DNA of 64,000 nucleotides from Dichetophora obliterata (lineage: Eukaryota > Arthropoda > Insecta > Diptera > Sciomyzidae): NCBI GenBank assembly GCA_963920525.1, contig OY986435.1, positions 227,743,293 to 227,807,292 on the forward strand, in the 5' to 3' direction. A program made the position numbers and the translations under genes. The notes beneath the pieces are model-generated. The model was given only the letters and a program-made list of their open reading frames with translations. It did not search any database and had not been told where the DNA came from. The first letter of the stretch is position 1. Every line of letters starts with the position of its first letter. Of the stretch, positions 10,831-21,164 are shown in pieces.

Positions 10831-11478
10831 TATATTAATAAAAATCATTTTCTGTAAAACAAAAACAAGAACCTCTCGGAATATTTCGGTGCCGCTGCCT
10901 GTCAGTAAATATTTTAGTTTGTCTGTGGTTTGTTTTGAAAAAAGCATATTTAAGGTTACCGGTCGATTTGTTTGTTTTGTGCGAGTGTTTTAATAAATCT
11001 TATTGTGCGAGTATTATTATTAACAATGCCGCGACCCAGAAGATCTTATCTTTCCCAACAAAGCCGTAATGCAATTAGGCTTCAAAGCATTGCGAATCAA
11101 TCTATTGAAGAAGAACGAGCAATCGCACGAGAAAAGCGCCGCGTAAGTATGGCCCGACTTCGTGAAACGGCTCGGTTGGCAAGTAGAAATCGTCGAGATC
11201 AACAACGCACAGATCAACAACGAGATAATCTCCGCCGCGCAAGAAGAAATGCTTCAAGTGTTGATTTGACGTCCTTTTTTTGGACGTTGTTTGCGAGCAT
11301 TGCGGCGCATTGAAGTTTGCTGGAGAAACGCCTGGATTGTGCTGCCTTAATGTAAGTGAAATTGCCATTATTGACTCCGCCAACTGAGCCATCGTATTCA
11401 TTGCTTCGTGGCGAAACACGAGAATCACGACATTTTCTAGCGAACACTCAAAAATACAATGGCTGTTTTCAAATGACT
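10831..11478 (+). mobile_element. Second Helitron joined head to tail, 5' part
   Basis: Immediately after the CTAG end of the preceding Helitron the sequence reads TATATTAATAAAAATCATTTTCTG-like, a diverged form of the family-1 start. It runs into a Helitron-type reading frame at 11026. The coding similarity stops at 11478, just before a 17-base T run, where another element seems to have inserted. Confidence 0.6.
11026..11478 (+). pseudogene. Helitron Rep/helicase N-terminal region, frameshifted
   Basis: An ATG at 11026 opens a basic, Arg-rich frame (MPRPRRSYLSQQS, many RRxxR motifs), typical of Helitron protein N-termini. After one frameshift, 11292-11352 encodes a zinc-finger-like CEHCGALKF followed by GETPGLCCLN, the conserved Cys block upstream of the Rep domain. 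A second frameshift near 11355 leads to KLPLLTPPTEP and GETRESRHFLANTQKYNG, ending at 11478. These three pieces are in the order seen in complete Helitrons. The Rep HUH and helicase parts are absent here. In the family this protein nicks DNA for rolling-circle transposition. A helicase C-terminus fragment is at 60817-61149 but need not come from this copy. Confidence 0.8.
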
Positions 11479-11481
11479 TAA

Positions 11482-12233
11482 TTTTTTTTTTTTTTTTGGA
11501 TACGCCCGGAGGTATGAAATCTTCCAAAGATACGTATACCCGTCCTATACGCATGCACGATTTACATTCTAGATCCTGCCCGAATCAGCCGGGACAGACA
11601 GAATGCACCTACGTACTAAAACATACCCCCTATTGGCAATTAGGATTTTCCACTAAGCACATTAATTGGCTTTTCAGCGGAATTTAAAAATTGAATATAC
11701 ATATATAAAACGCGTATTTAAATAAATTTGATTCTATATAAATAAGCAACATCGAATTAAATAATAGTAATTATCAATTTAAGGTACCCGAAAAGCAATC
11801 CTGATTTCAAAAACAATCCAAAACACTAAACTCATTTTAACTGGTTTGCGGACATTGTCCAACCCCTACGTGGAAATGAGATAAATCTCATACCCGCCAA
11901 ATCAAAATCCCAATTAGTTGGATATGCATTTGGGCCAACGCAGGCATAAACTTGTGTGGAAAAGAGATATACTCTGGCACACCAATCCAGGTGATAGTGT
12001 GAGTTCAGTCTAATTTCAAATCAGGAAACCACGTGAGCACGTAAATCCCAATTCGATTTAAAATTAAAATATTGAATAATTAAAAAGTAAGTTTTAAAAA
12101 CGATTCATATTTGATGGTGCTTACTTTATAAAACATAATATCGAGACAAAAAGGAGAAACAGAACAATCTCAATTACCAATATTACATTGTTATAAAACT
12201 GCGTTAGATACAATAGGATGAAGTTAAATTGAT
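11482..12233 (-). other. Probable 3' region of Jockey-like element with poly(A)
   Basis: A run of T at 11482-11498 would be the poly(A) tail of an element on the minus strand. It lies at the exact point where the Helitron frame is lost. The DNA between it and the retrotransposon stop codon region (12233) shows no recognisable coding sequence. Whether all of it is 3' untranslated sequence is uncertain; 730 bp would be long for the family, so another small element could be included. Confidence 0.45.
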
Positions 12234-12705
12234 TTAATTATTTAAATGTAATATAATTTTCCGTTTTAAGACGTCCACCGAATCAGAAAAATAAATCATG
12301 TTGAAGTTATCATTGAAATCACTGCACATACATCGTAAAGGTTCATGAAGAGCGTAATTAGAACTGCACTGACTCAACTTGATAAACAGAAAATGTCTAG
12401 TTCCTCTCCTTGGGATGTTAAAATTTAGAGCTGAGATGAGATATTCCAAATTAATCTCGCCACGAAGTAATTTATACCGAAACATGACATTAAGCATCAT
12501 TCTTCTGCTTCTTAGGGAAGGTAGTAAAATAATTTTAAGGCGTATTTCATACGATGGAGGCATAATATTGGGGTTCCAACGACTATGACGTAAAGCAAAA
12601 AGTAAAAACTGTTTTTGAACGGATTCTATGGCGTCGATGTAGACATTATATTGTGGGTTTCATACAACTGATGCATATTCAAGAACTGGCCTTACGAGAG
12701 AGGTA
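12231..12705 (-). pseudogene. Jockey-like reverse transcriptase, C-terminal end
   Basis: Minus-strand translation from the mariner boundary gives YTSLVRPVLEYA, then a typical Trp/Gln-rich block (NPQYNVYIDAIESVQKQFL), then from 12563 a 109-residue tail with PPSYEIRLKIILLPSL and SRRMMLNVMFRYKLLRGEI. This order is that of the region after the RT domain in Jockey-clade non-LTR elements. At least one stop and one frame change are present. The upstream RT domain is missing here, but a fragment ending exactly at the matching codon lies at 15774-18077 on the plus strand. Confidence 0.85.
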
Positions 12706-12707
12706 TA

Positions 12708-13640
12708 CAGGGTTGCAAATATTCGAAGCGCCCATTTTATTTATAAATAAATCAAAGAAACCACAATTTTCTGTCTCTTCGTCATGAATATCATTTAATT
12801 GGGTTCAAGTAGATTTGCTTACATTATTTCTTGAATATGATGTCTCGTAAATGGTCGCCATTGGCCTCTACGACATATTGTGCCCGTTTTGCAGCATTTT
12901 CCATGGTTTTCTTCAACATTTCGATGGGAATGGCGGTTATTTCTTGACGGATGTTGGTTTTCAGCTCTTCTAGGGTCTTTGGCTTGTTGACGTAAACCTT
13001 TGATTTCAAATAACCCCACAAAAAGAAGTCTGGAGGCGTTAAATCTGGTGATCTTGGCGGCCAATCGAAATCACCATTTTTTGACATCAAACGGCCAGGG
13101 AACAATTGCTTCAAAAAATCGATTGTAGTGCGGCTTGTGTGTGGTGGCGCGCCGTCTTGTTGAAACCAGTAGTGCCTGATACGCTTTCGACGAACGATTG
13201 GCATGAAAAAATTGTTTATCATATCGCGATAACGCTCCTGATTGACAGTAACTCTGTGGCCATTATCATCTTCGAAAAAGAACGGCCCAATGAGCATTTT
13301 AGCACAAACGCCGCACCAAACAGTGACTTTTGCATCGTGAAGAGGTACCTCTTGAATCTCTTGTGGATTTTCAGTGGCATAAATACGGCAATTTTGTTTG
13401 TTTACCGTTCCGTTCATTTTTTTCGTTTGTTTTTTTTAAAGCACGTTGAGTTTTCACTATTGACTTGTTTTGTTGAATGTAAATTTCAACAATTTTAGAG
13501 CGTTCGCGTGGCGTGTACTGTTCCATTGTAAACATTTGCTTGGAATGACGCTTCAAACGCGGTATGTCATTAGTCGATTTGGCATCACTGCGGAAAGTTA
13601 CAGTGTTGCCAGATGGGCGCTTCGAATAAGGGCTACCCTG
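12708..13640 (-). mobile_element. DD41D mariner, internally deleted copy (M1)
   Basis: Terminal repeats CAGGGTTGC...ATTCGAAGCGCCCAT at 12708 and the matching inverted end at 13640, with TA on both sides (12706-12707 and 13641-13642). At 933 bp it is 354 bp shorter than the full copy at 18078-19364. The missing part is the DNA-binding and first catalytic region of the transposase. Both copies are otherwise near-identical by eye. Confidence 0.9.
12824..13556 (-). pseudogene. Deleted DD41D mariner transposase
   Basis: Two minus-strand frames remain. 13371-13556 encodes the first about 42 residues (from MKRHSKQMFTMEQYTPRER) and then out-of-frame sequence. 12824-13417 encodes the C-terminal 197 residues with the second catalytic Asp in FQQDGAPPHTSR and the third in SPDLTPPDFFLWGY. 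The deleted segment would hold the helix-turn-helix and the first Asp (MSDE motif). The two frames do not join, so no active enzyme is expected. Confidence 0.9.
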
Positions 13641-13859
13641 TATATTATGTGTTGTTTTGCAAAAGTTTTCAACAACATATCATTGTCATTTTTTCAAATT
13701 TGAATTTTTAAGATTTTTTTTATTACAACAAGAAGGAAAGTGAACTTTTTGAAATTTTTAATAGCTTATTTTCAGGAACAAAACAAAATTAATTAAAAAA
13801 TGTTTCAACACATGAGTACCACTTCTTTTTAAATTATATGATAAAAAGTCAATATTTAT

Positions 13860-14100
13860 TTTAAATTTACAGGAAAGCTTCAATTTCGTCGCGGTTTGCT
13901 TTTCGTTTTTTTTTTTTGCCCGTATTTCTTCGACTTCTGAATTTCGATGTATATATTGTTTTAAGCCCTTTTTTAATTTTATTAAGTAAGCATTCTACAT
14001 TTTTTTGGCGATATTTCAACTGGCCGCAATTTTGGAACATGCGGCGGATTTAAATTTTTCGGCACATACTCCATTCCATGTGACTTCAAAGCTTTAAGAG
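13860..14100 (-). pseudogene. IS630/Tc1-like transposase, C-terminal block
   Basis: Minus-strand reading gives LKALKSHGMEYVPKNLNPP and then HVPKLRPVE, the last catalytic region of IS630/Tc1-like transposases (usually RPIENFW). Family likeness fades after a probable frameshift. It lacks the first two catalytic blocks, which are on the plus strand at 5719-6186. The two fragments together would make one transposase if this region were inverted. Confidence 0.6.
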
Positions 14101-14500
14101 CAGTGATAGGCACAAAACTGATTTCAGGTGAGCTTGAGTGAGTTACTCATTTAAAAAAAAATTAGGTGGTACATGGTCCCACTTCAAATGAGGTGTGAGT
14201 GAGTGGACTGATATGAGGTTATGTTGTTTAAAAAAAGGTGTTGTGAAATGTTAAAAGTGCTATGCAGTATTAGGAGCTGGTATGAGGATTATAGAGGGGA
14301 GGAATAGCAATGGAATAAAACTTTGTTCAAATAATGAAAAAACCTATTTTCAACAATTCAATTCACAAAATTAGCCCAAATTTTTTATTATAAAAAAAGT
14401 CTGCATTAAAGTCGTGGCTCAACAACGAAAAACAACAATTAAAAAAAAAAAAAGAAGAAATCGGTATTGTATTCAAATCGTTTTTTTTTTTATTAAAATA
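14101..14500. other. Unassigned stretch
   Basis: Contains short GAGTGAGT-type repeats (14130-14200) and an A-run at 14440-14453. I see no coding or terminal-repeat evidence. Confidence 0.3.
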
Positions 14501-14830
14501 CTAACTGATATAACCGGTGTTACTCGGGGGAAAAAATGTAAAATTTTGATGTTTAGATTTTATTCGTTCAGAAGATAACGATTTTTAGCCACAAAAAATA
14601 AGCTTTTGACGCAAAGCGTATGGAAATATGCAAAATGGTTTTTTGTCAATCTAAGGAAACGGCGTTATTAGAAGAAGACGTTGTACCAAAAATTAGTGCA
14701 ATCCTGAAGATATGTGCATTTTTTTGGTGTCAAATTACATAATTTTTTTAAAATTAATTAAACAAAGCTTTTTGCTAAAAAAAGTATGCTAGCTTTATAT
14801 TTAACATTGTTCTATCTTAAGTCTTCTATT
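14501..14830 (-). mobile_element. Helitron 3' part, family-1 relative
   Basis: On the minus strand the end reads GAGTAACACCGGTTATATCA then GTTAG at 14501, a variant of the family-1 terminus GAGTAACACCGGGTATATCA/GCTAG. Upstream, the minus strand matches internal family-1 phrases such as CACATATCTTCA and GTACAACG, and GGCTAAAAATC. The 5' end is not here. It has the orientation that would complete the 10831 Helitron if 13641-18077 were inverted. Confidence 0.65.
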
Positions 14831-14869
14831 TTACAGAAAATGAACATTTACTCTGGACATTACCTTGAA

Positions 14870-15650
14870 TGTCGGATTAAATCCGTGTTCTTCGATAATG
14901 TCTACCCGAGTTGCGGATTGTATTGAGGAAGGTAAAGGGTTGCGTTGGTCTTGCGAGAAATGTAGATTGGCTGACATCAACTTCTACAAGCTTATCAAGC
15001 AGACAAAGCAAGGCTTCTCTTAAATAAGTAAAGAACTTTCTGCAACATTTTTTAAATACCAGTCTCTTTTCAACGATTTTAAATATATTGAAGAGTCAAT
15101 TCCTTCACCCAAAAGGAAAAAAAACACATGTCTTTGCGTAGTAAGCAAAAAACGGATTCAACTCCAACTCCACATTCTTCTGTACATGACATTGCTGATG
15201 ACATGGACATTGGTGGTATAACAGCCCCTCCACCTTTTTAAACTTCTACTTCGAATACAGCAAACATATCGATTTCTGCTCCTTTGATAGTGCTGGCACC
15301 TCCACCTTCATTGCCAGTCATGTCTTATGCCCAAACTGTTTCTCTTTCACCAACTTTGGTGTCGATTCCCAGGTTGTTCCTCTTACTTCTCAGGTTTCTT
15401 TTCCACCTAAGCCAATCATTGCAATTCCACCAACTAAATCAATCTTTGTTTCTCGCTTAGCTGCGGACACAACAGAGGTTGATATAGATTTTTTTCATTA
15501 AATCAAAGTTGAATTGTTCCTTGCATCTTTCGGTTCATAAATTCAAATATTCAAATGTGAGATCAATTACTTCTTTTAGATTAACAGTTCCTGAAAATTT
15601 ATTTAATTCTATAGTTGATGTAAACTTTTAGCCGCCAAACACAATTGTAC
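14870..15650 (+). pseudogene. Jockey-like ORF1 (gag-like) remnant
   Basis: Fragments in shifting frames fit the ORF1 of a Jockey-type element. They run from a Cys-containing block near 14950 (WSCEKCRLADINFYKL), through FSEISKEL-like and SPKRKK stretches (15005-15125), a Pro/Ser/Thr-rich linker (15160-15430), to VSRLAADTTEVDIDFF (15450) and VPENLFNSIVDVNF followed by PPNTIVREF (15590-15655). The family protein binds the element RNA. Stops at 15021, 15239, 15500 and elsewhere break it. ORF2 follows about 120 bp later. Confidence 0.7.
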
Positions 15651-15773
15651 GCGAATTACAATTTAACAGCAATCCAAAAGACCGGTAAATGTTGGACATT
15701 TGCCGCGTCCCCGAAATAGCCCTGAATCTCATCCAAAAAACGATTAATAAACCGCAAGTCTAAATTAGAGCTT

Positions 15774-18077
15774 GTGTACCAAAATTTCAGGGGTCTTAAC
15801 TCCAAACTTTCCGATATTTTCATAAACAGTTTTGATTTTGAATATAACATTATAATTTTTACAGAGACTTGGCTGCGCTCTAATATCTTAAATTCTGAAA
15901 TAATGTGCAATAAATATCAAATTTTTCGTAAAGATCGTCATGATAAGATCGGTGGTGGTGTTCTGATAGCTGTTCAAAACTCGCTTGTATCTGAAGAATT
16001 GACAATTCTTGACACCAGTGACATTGAGCTCATTTGTGTTGCAGTTAAATTAAATAATAGTATTATTTATGTTACCTGCTCTTACATTCCTCCTAAATGT
16101 GACTTAACAATGTATTTAAAACACTTACACGCCATCGAAAAAGTTCACAATTTGTTAAAAAATAAAGACGTTCTTATTGTGCTGGGTGATTTTCACCTAA
16201 CTTTTGTGACTTGGAGATCGTCTGATGATTCTTCATTTCTTACTCCTGTTTCCAATAGTGATTGGATAAATGATTTCTTAGATAAGCTGTCTGATCTGTG
16301 TCTTCAACAAGTCAATGATATTTTAAATATAAACCACAGAACCCTAGACCTTGTGTCTCCTTGTGTGTCTAGACCTTTATCTAAGAAGACAAAGAAGATA
16401 AAGTAACTTCTGATGCGCGAAATAAAAAGTTTATAATTTTAAGAAAACGGACTATGTAAAACTTAATTCCTTACTTTCGCAGACTGATTGGTCTCCAATT
16501 TTAACTAGCGGAACATCATATTCATATTATGACGTCGAATCTTCTGTACAGTTTTTCAATGATACTCTGCAAAGGTGTTTCTTATTGTCCGTCCCAAAAA
16601 AAAAGTGTTTCTCCAATCCTTTAAATCCACCCTGGCTAAAAAATGATCTAAAGGCACTTAAAAATTTAAAAAATCGTTTATTTAAAAATATAAAATATCT
16701 GGTTCTAGTTTAGACTTTGCTTTCTATTCTTCTTGTCGTTATAGATATCAACTATTAAATAAACAATGCTATTCTGCTTATATAATTAACATAAAATCTC
16801 AATTTAAAGATGATCCAAAACTTTTCTATAGTGTTGTTAACTCAAAACGTAAAGCCTCCAGTTTTCCACCCCTTATGAAATTCAATCAGGAAGAATCATC
16901 TTGTGACAATGTGATTTCTAACATGTTTGCAAACTTCTTTAAATCAACTTACTCCGATATACCTTTTAATACTAGCACGGTGTATCCTATTCTCCCGCCA
17001 GTTAACTCTTTTGAAACTCCTGTAATGGACCCAAATATTGTTATGTGTTATCTTCGACAAGTAAAATCTTCTTTTACGACCGGCCCTGATAAAATTCCAA
17101 GCTGTATTTTAAAGCAATGTGCTACAAACCTGTGTACTCCTGCAAACATTTTTAATATTTCCTTGCATAGTGGTTATTTTCCTATTATATGGAAGGATTC
17201 TTATATTATACCCCTTCATAAATCTGGCTCCAAGATAGATGTTTCTAACTATCGAGAAATTGCAAAATTAAGTGCAATCCCTAAGTTATTTGAGAAAATC
17301 ATAACTGATCAATTAACCCACTCCGTGTCTTCCACCATTTCTGTATTTCAACATGGTTTTCTGAAGGGTAAGTCCACTACAACAAACCTCTTAGAGTTTA
17401 CTACGCGTGTCATAAATGGTTTTACTTTGGGACTGCAGACTGATGTTATTTATACAGACTTTAGCAAAGCTTTCGACAGTGTTAATCATAATCTTCTTTT
17501 GAAAAAACTGCACCTTATTGGGTTTCCTGTCACATAATTAAATTGGATAAATTCGTATTTATCTAGACGTACTCAAAATGTTTTATATAAGAATTCTCTT
17601 TCAAAAAGTATTTCGGTCATTTCTGGCGTTCCTCAGGGCAGTCATCTTGGACCGATTTTGTTTTTACTATTCATTAATGATCTTCCTTCGGTAATAAAAC
17701 ACTGTAACGTCTTAATGTACTCTGACGACGTGAAACTTTTTCTTTGTTACAAATCACCCGAAGAACGACATCTTTTACAATCTGATCTAAATAGACTTGT
17801 GGACTGGTGTAGCTTAAATATATTAAATCTCAACTTAAAAAAATGTAAGCAAATGACATTCTCGCGAAGATCTGCTAGTAACATAAATTACACTATAAAT
17901 AACACTAACTTAGAAATAGTTTCCAGTTTTCTCGATCTTGGTGTTATTATGGATTCAAAACTTCGCTTCAATCTCCACGTTATGGTAAATGGTGATAAAT
18001 AAGGCAAGAGGAGTCCTTGGTTTCATTAAAAGATGGGCTAAAGAATTCAGTGATCCCTTTACTACTAAATTATTATA
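15774..18077 (+). pseudogene. Jockey-like ORF2: endonuclease and reverse transcriptase, cut at mariner
   Basis: 15774-16406 encodes an apurinic-type endonuclease domain (YQNFRGLNSKLSD, FTETWL, GGGVLIAV, GDFH). A degraded connector follows (to 16875). 16875-17537 is the RT finger/palm region: GPDKIPSCILK, then IYTDFSKAFDSVNHNLLLKK with the first catalytic Asp. A stop separates it from 17630-18002, with GVPQGSHLGP (one frame) and MYSDDVKLF (the YxDD box). The frame ends KLLY at 18077, exactly at the mariner. The domain order is standard for the clade, in which the protein nicks target DNA and primes reverse transcription. Several stops make it inactive. The following codons (TSLVRP) are found at 12705 on the minus strand. 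Confidence 0.9.
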
Positions 18078-19364
18078 CAGGGTTGCCAATATTCGAAGCG
18101 CCCATCTGGCAACACTGTAACTTTCCGCAGTGATGCCAAATCGACTAATGACATACCGCGTTTGAAGCGTCATTCCAAGCAAATGTTTACAATGGAACAG
18201 TACACGCCACGCGAACGCTCTAAAATTGTTGAAATTTACATTCAACAAAACAAGTCAATAGTGAAAACTCAACGTGCTTTCAAAAAAATAAATAAAGTGA
18301 AAAGTGCGCCTTCCAAGAAAACAATTTATCATTTGTATGAAAGATTTACAACTGGTAATACTCTTGGTAACCCAAAGAGGCCAAATAAAAAGCGACCAAG
18401 GCGATCGGATGAGAATATTGCAGCCGTACGAGCCAGTATTGAGCAGTCACCAACAACATCCCAAAATCGCCGTTCTCAGCAGCTCGGCATTCCCCAATCC
18501 ACTTTACAACGCATTTTACGTGTTGATTTGAATTTCTTTCCGTACAAAATTCAATTGGTAAACAAATTGTTGCCTACCGATAAGCCACGTCGATTGGAAT
18601 GGGCCCAAAGAGTCATCGAAATGGCTGAAGAAGACGAGCAATTTTGGCATAAAATTATCATGAGCGATGAAGTTAATTTTCAGTTGAACGGAACGGTAAA
18701 CAAACAAAATTGCCGTATTTATGCCACTGAAAATCCACAAGAGATTCAAGAGGTACCTCTTCACGATGCAAAAGTCACTGTTTGGTGCGGCGTTTGTGCT
18801 AAAATGCTCATTGGGCCGTTCTTTTTCGAAGATGATAATGGCCACAGAGTTACTGTCAATCAGGAGCGTTATCGCGATATGATAAACAATTTTTTCATGC
18901 CAATCGTTCGTCGAAAGCGTATCAGGCCCTACTGGTTTCAACAAGACGGCGCGCCACCACACACAAGCCGCACTTCAATCGATTTTTTGAAGCAATTGTT
19001 TCCTGGCCGTTTGATGTCAAAAAATGGTGATTTCGATTGGCCGCCAAGATCACCAGATTTAACGCCTCCAGACTTCTTTTTGTGGGGTTATTTGAAATCA
19101 AAGGTTTACGTCAACAAGCCAAAGACCCTAGAAGAGCTGAAAACCAACATCCGTCAAGAAATAACCGCCATTCCCATCGAAATATTGAAGAAAACCATGG
19201 AAAATGCTGCAAAACGGGCACAATATGTCGTAGAGGCCAATGGCGACCATTTACGAGATATCATATTCAAGAAATAATGTAAGCAAATCTACTTGAACCC
19301 TTAAATTGTGGTTTCTTTGATTTATTTAAAAATAAAATGGGCGCTTCGAATATGGGTAACCCTG
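18078..19364 (+). mobile_element. DD41D (rosa-type) mariner, full-length copy (M2)
   Basis: 1287 bp between inverted ends CAGGGTTGCCAATATTCGAA (left) and TTCGAATATGGGTAACCCTG (right), with TA on each side (18076-18077 and 19365-19366). It carries one long reading frame. Spacing of the catalytic residues places it in the DD41D group, first described as rosa from Ceratitis. It is inserted in the RT gene at a Leu-Tyr-Thr stretch. Confidence 0.95.
18162..19277 (+). CDS. DD41D mariner transposase, apparently intact
   Basis: 371 codons without a stop. Residues about 11-130 hold the paired helix-turn-helix region (MEQYTPRERSKIVEIYIQ; KTIYHLYERF; QQLGIPQSTLQRIL) with a basic GRPR-like patch (NKKRPRRSDE). 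The catalytic triad is Asp169 (IIMSDEVNF), Asp262 (QQDGAPPHTSR) and Asp304 (LTPPDFFLWGY), giving 92 and 41 residues between them, hence DD41D. The protein would cut and paste the element at TA sites. Met8 or Met11 is a plausible alternative start, since related proteins often begin MFT.EQYT. The length is slightly above the roughly 345 residues usual for mariners. Whether it is active cannot be judged from sequence alone. M1 is a deleted copy. Confidence 0.9.
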   Translation: MKRHSKQMFTMEQYTPRERSKIVEIYIQQNKSIVKTQRAFKKINKVKSAPSKKTIYHLYERFTTGNTLGNPKRPNKKRPRRSDENIAAVRASIEQSPTTSQNRRSQQLGIPQSTLQRILRVDLNFFPYKIQLVNKLLPTDKPRRLEWAQRVIEMAEEDEQFWHKIIMSDEVNFQLNGTVNKQNCRIYATENPQEIQEVPLHDAKVTVWCGVCAKMLIGPFFFEDDNGHRVTVNQERYRDMINNFFMPIVRRKRIRPYWFQQDGAPPHTSRTSIDFLKQLFPGRLMSKNGDFDWPPRSPDLTPPDFFLWGYLKSKVYVNKPKTLEELKTNIRQEITAIPIEILKKTMENAAKRAQYVVEANGDHLRDIIFKK

Positions 19365-19366
19365 TA

Positions 19367-19560
19367 CATACAAAAAATTGTGTGATTTCGTTGAATAACT
19401 TGGTCGTTATTAAATTTCTAACTAGAAGTTTAACATTTTGTAATTTTTGAGTTCGGGTATTTAAAAAAAAAACATCCCTTTAAATCCAAAAATGCATTAT
19501 TTTAAAAAACGACATCACGGGTGACTATAACATAGTCCTAAGCTATTTTGTTCAAAAAAT
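19367..19560. other. Short unassigned stretch after mariner
   Basis: No features seen. Confidence 0.3.
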
Positions 19561-20040
19561 TACAAAAACCAAAACTAGATAAAACTAGACTAAATAAAAG
19601 TTAAACTTTTACTTTTAGTTTTTCAATAAAAAATATAAGTTAAAATTTGACTTTTATTTTTTTATCAAAAATAAAAGTTAAAATATGACTTTTATTTTTT
19701 CAATCAAAAATATAAGCTAACATTTTTTTACATTATTGTTTTGAACATAATTTTTTTTATCAAAAACAAAAGTTAAAATATGACTTTTATTTTTCGATCA
19801 AACATATAAGCTAAAATTTGATTTTGTGTTTTTTTTATCAAAAATAAAAGTTAAAATTTGACTTTTAATTTCCCAACAAATATAACAGTTAAAAGTTTAC
19901 TTTTATTGTTTTGATCAATAATAAAAGTTAAAATTTGACTTTTATTTTTTTATCACAAATAAAAGTTAAAATTTTACTGTTATTTTTCCGATCAAAAATA
20001 GAGATACAAAATTTGACAGCTCTATTTCTTATTAACTATT
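19561..20040. repeat. Tandem array, about 39-bp unit
   Basis: Roughly ten diverged copies of a self-complementary unit, AAAAGTTAAAATTTGACTTT followed by TATTTTTTTATCAA. It is matched by a shorter array in inverted relation at 21165-21345, so the two may be the arms of a foldback-type element. Confidence 0.75.
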
Positions 20041-20128
20041 ATAAAGGTTTATATTTAAAAAACAATTTATAGAGTGCATTTTTTTATTATTTTACACCAA
20101 TATTCGTAACATTTTCATATCGATATTC

Positions 20129-21051
20129 ATTAAAGGGCTGCACAATTACATTTGAATCGCTGTACAAAACATTTGTGGGGATCGCAATTACTTTCGTTCT
20201 CTCACTCTCATTTGTGGATAGCGTTGGCGTGAGCGAAAATTGTAGGTAGTGTGCGTAAGTGGAAAACCGGTTGAAAGCAAAACAAATAATAAATTGTCTA
20301 TCGCGTATTAGTAATGTACATAAAAATAACTTTCAAGAGAAGTACATGTTGGCAAGTACTTGAAATACTTGATACCTAATTTCAGAAATTTAGATGATGA
20401 ATTTGCAGTTGCATGATTTAATTTAAATGTATGTTTTATTAATAACAAAAAACCATTCAGATAAAGATAACGAAAACACAAAAAAAAGTAAAAAAAATTA
20501 AACTTTATGTGTGGTAATATACATATTTTAATTATTAATGTTTGAATATAAAACATAAAATCAGTTTAAAAAATAATAAGTTTAAAATCGCCGCTAACAA
20601 TTTTTATTTTTATAGCGTCGTTATTAATACTGCTATTAATATTTTTATTTACAGGAAAAGAATCACTATTTGTTGGCTGTTAACATTTAACATTAAAAAA
20701 TTAAAATAAAACAATAATTCAATACTTACTTACTTCATCAATTTCCATTTTTATTAAGTTAACTTTTACTTTATTTTTACTTTACTAATGCTATTAGCAA
20801 CTCATAATGACTTTTGCTTTCAGCATACTTTTTTTCATTTGCCGAGATAGCGACCGATAATTACTGTAATTGATGAGAGCAAGTTGCGTATGCATTTGAT
20901 CCGAGAGAGAGAGTTAAAACATTACTTTTTCTCTGAGCAACAAGCAACGGTTTTACGCTATTTCTTTGCTTAATTCTTCTACAAGTGATGTGCTTTGCTA
21001 AAAGTACTTGGTGGAATTAAAGAAACAAATACATTTGTGCACCCCTTTAAT
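20129..21051. mobile_element. TIR element, ATTAAAGGG(G)TGCACAA ends
   Basis: The left end ATTAAAGGGCTGCACAA (20129) and right end TTGTGCACCCCTTTAAT (ending 21051) are inverted repeats with one mismatch, followed inward by ACATTTG on both sides. No transposase remains in the 0.9 kb between. Terminal sequence of the G-rich/TGCA type suggests hAT, but no clear 8-bp duplication was found. It lies between the two arrays of the foldback-like structure. Confidence 0.6.
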
Positions 21052-21164
21052 ATTCATGTCGTTGCATTGCAACGCTTAGTTGCTTATCACTGCACATTCT
21101 GTTTTTATTTATTTCGCAAACGACTGGAACAGCGACTGCAAGGAGATGATATAGGAATTAATAT

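Noticed and set aside
11102..11554. 150-codon minus-strand frame
   Set aside because: It is antisense to the recognisable Helitron coding pieces and resembles no family.
12234..18077. Two independent mariner insertions into two separate retrotransposon copies
   Set aside because: Possible, but both would have to hit the same codon in the same orientation, and each would then have to lose the opposite half; a single inversion is simpler.
18516..18962. 148-codon minus-strand frame (and the similar plus-strand frame at 13106-13498)
   Set aside because: Antisense shadows of the mariner transposase.
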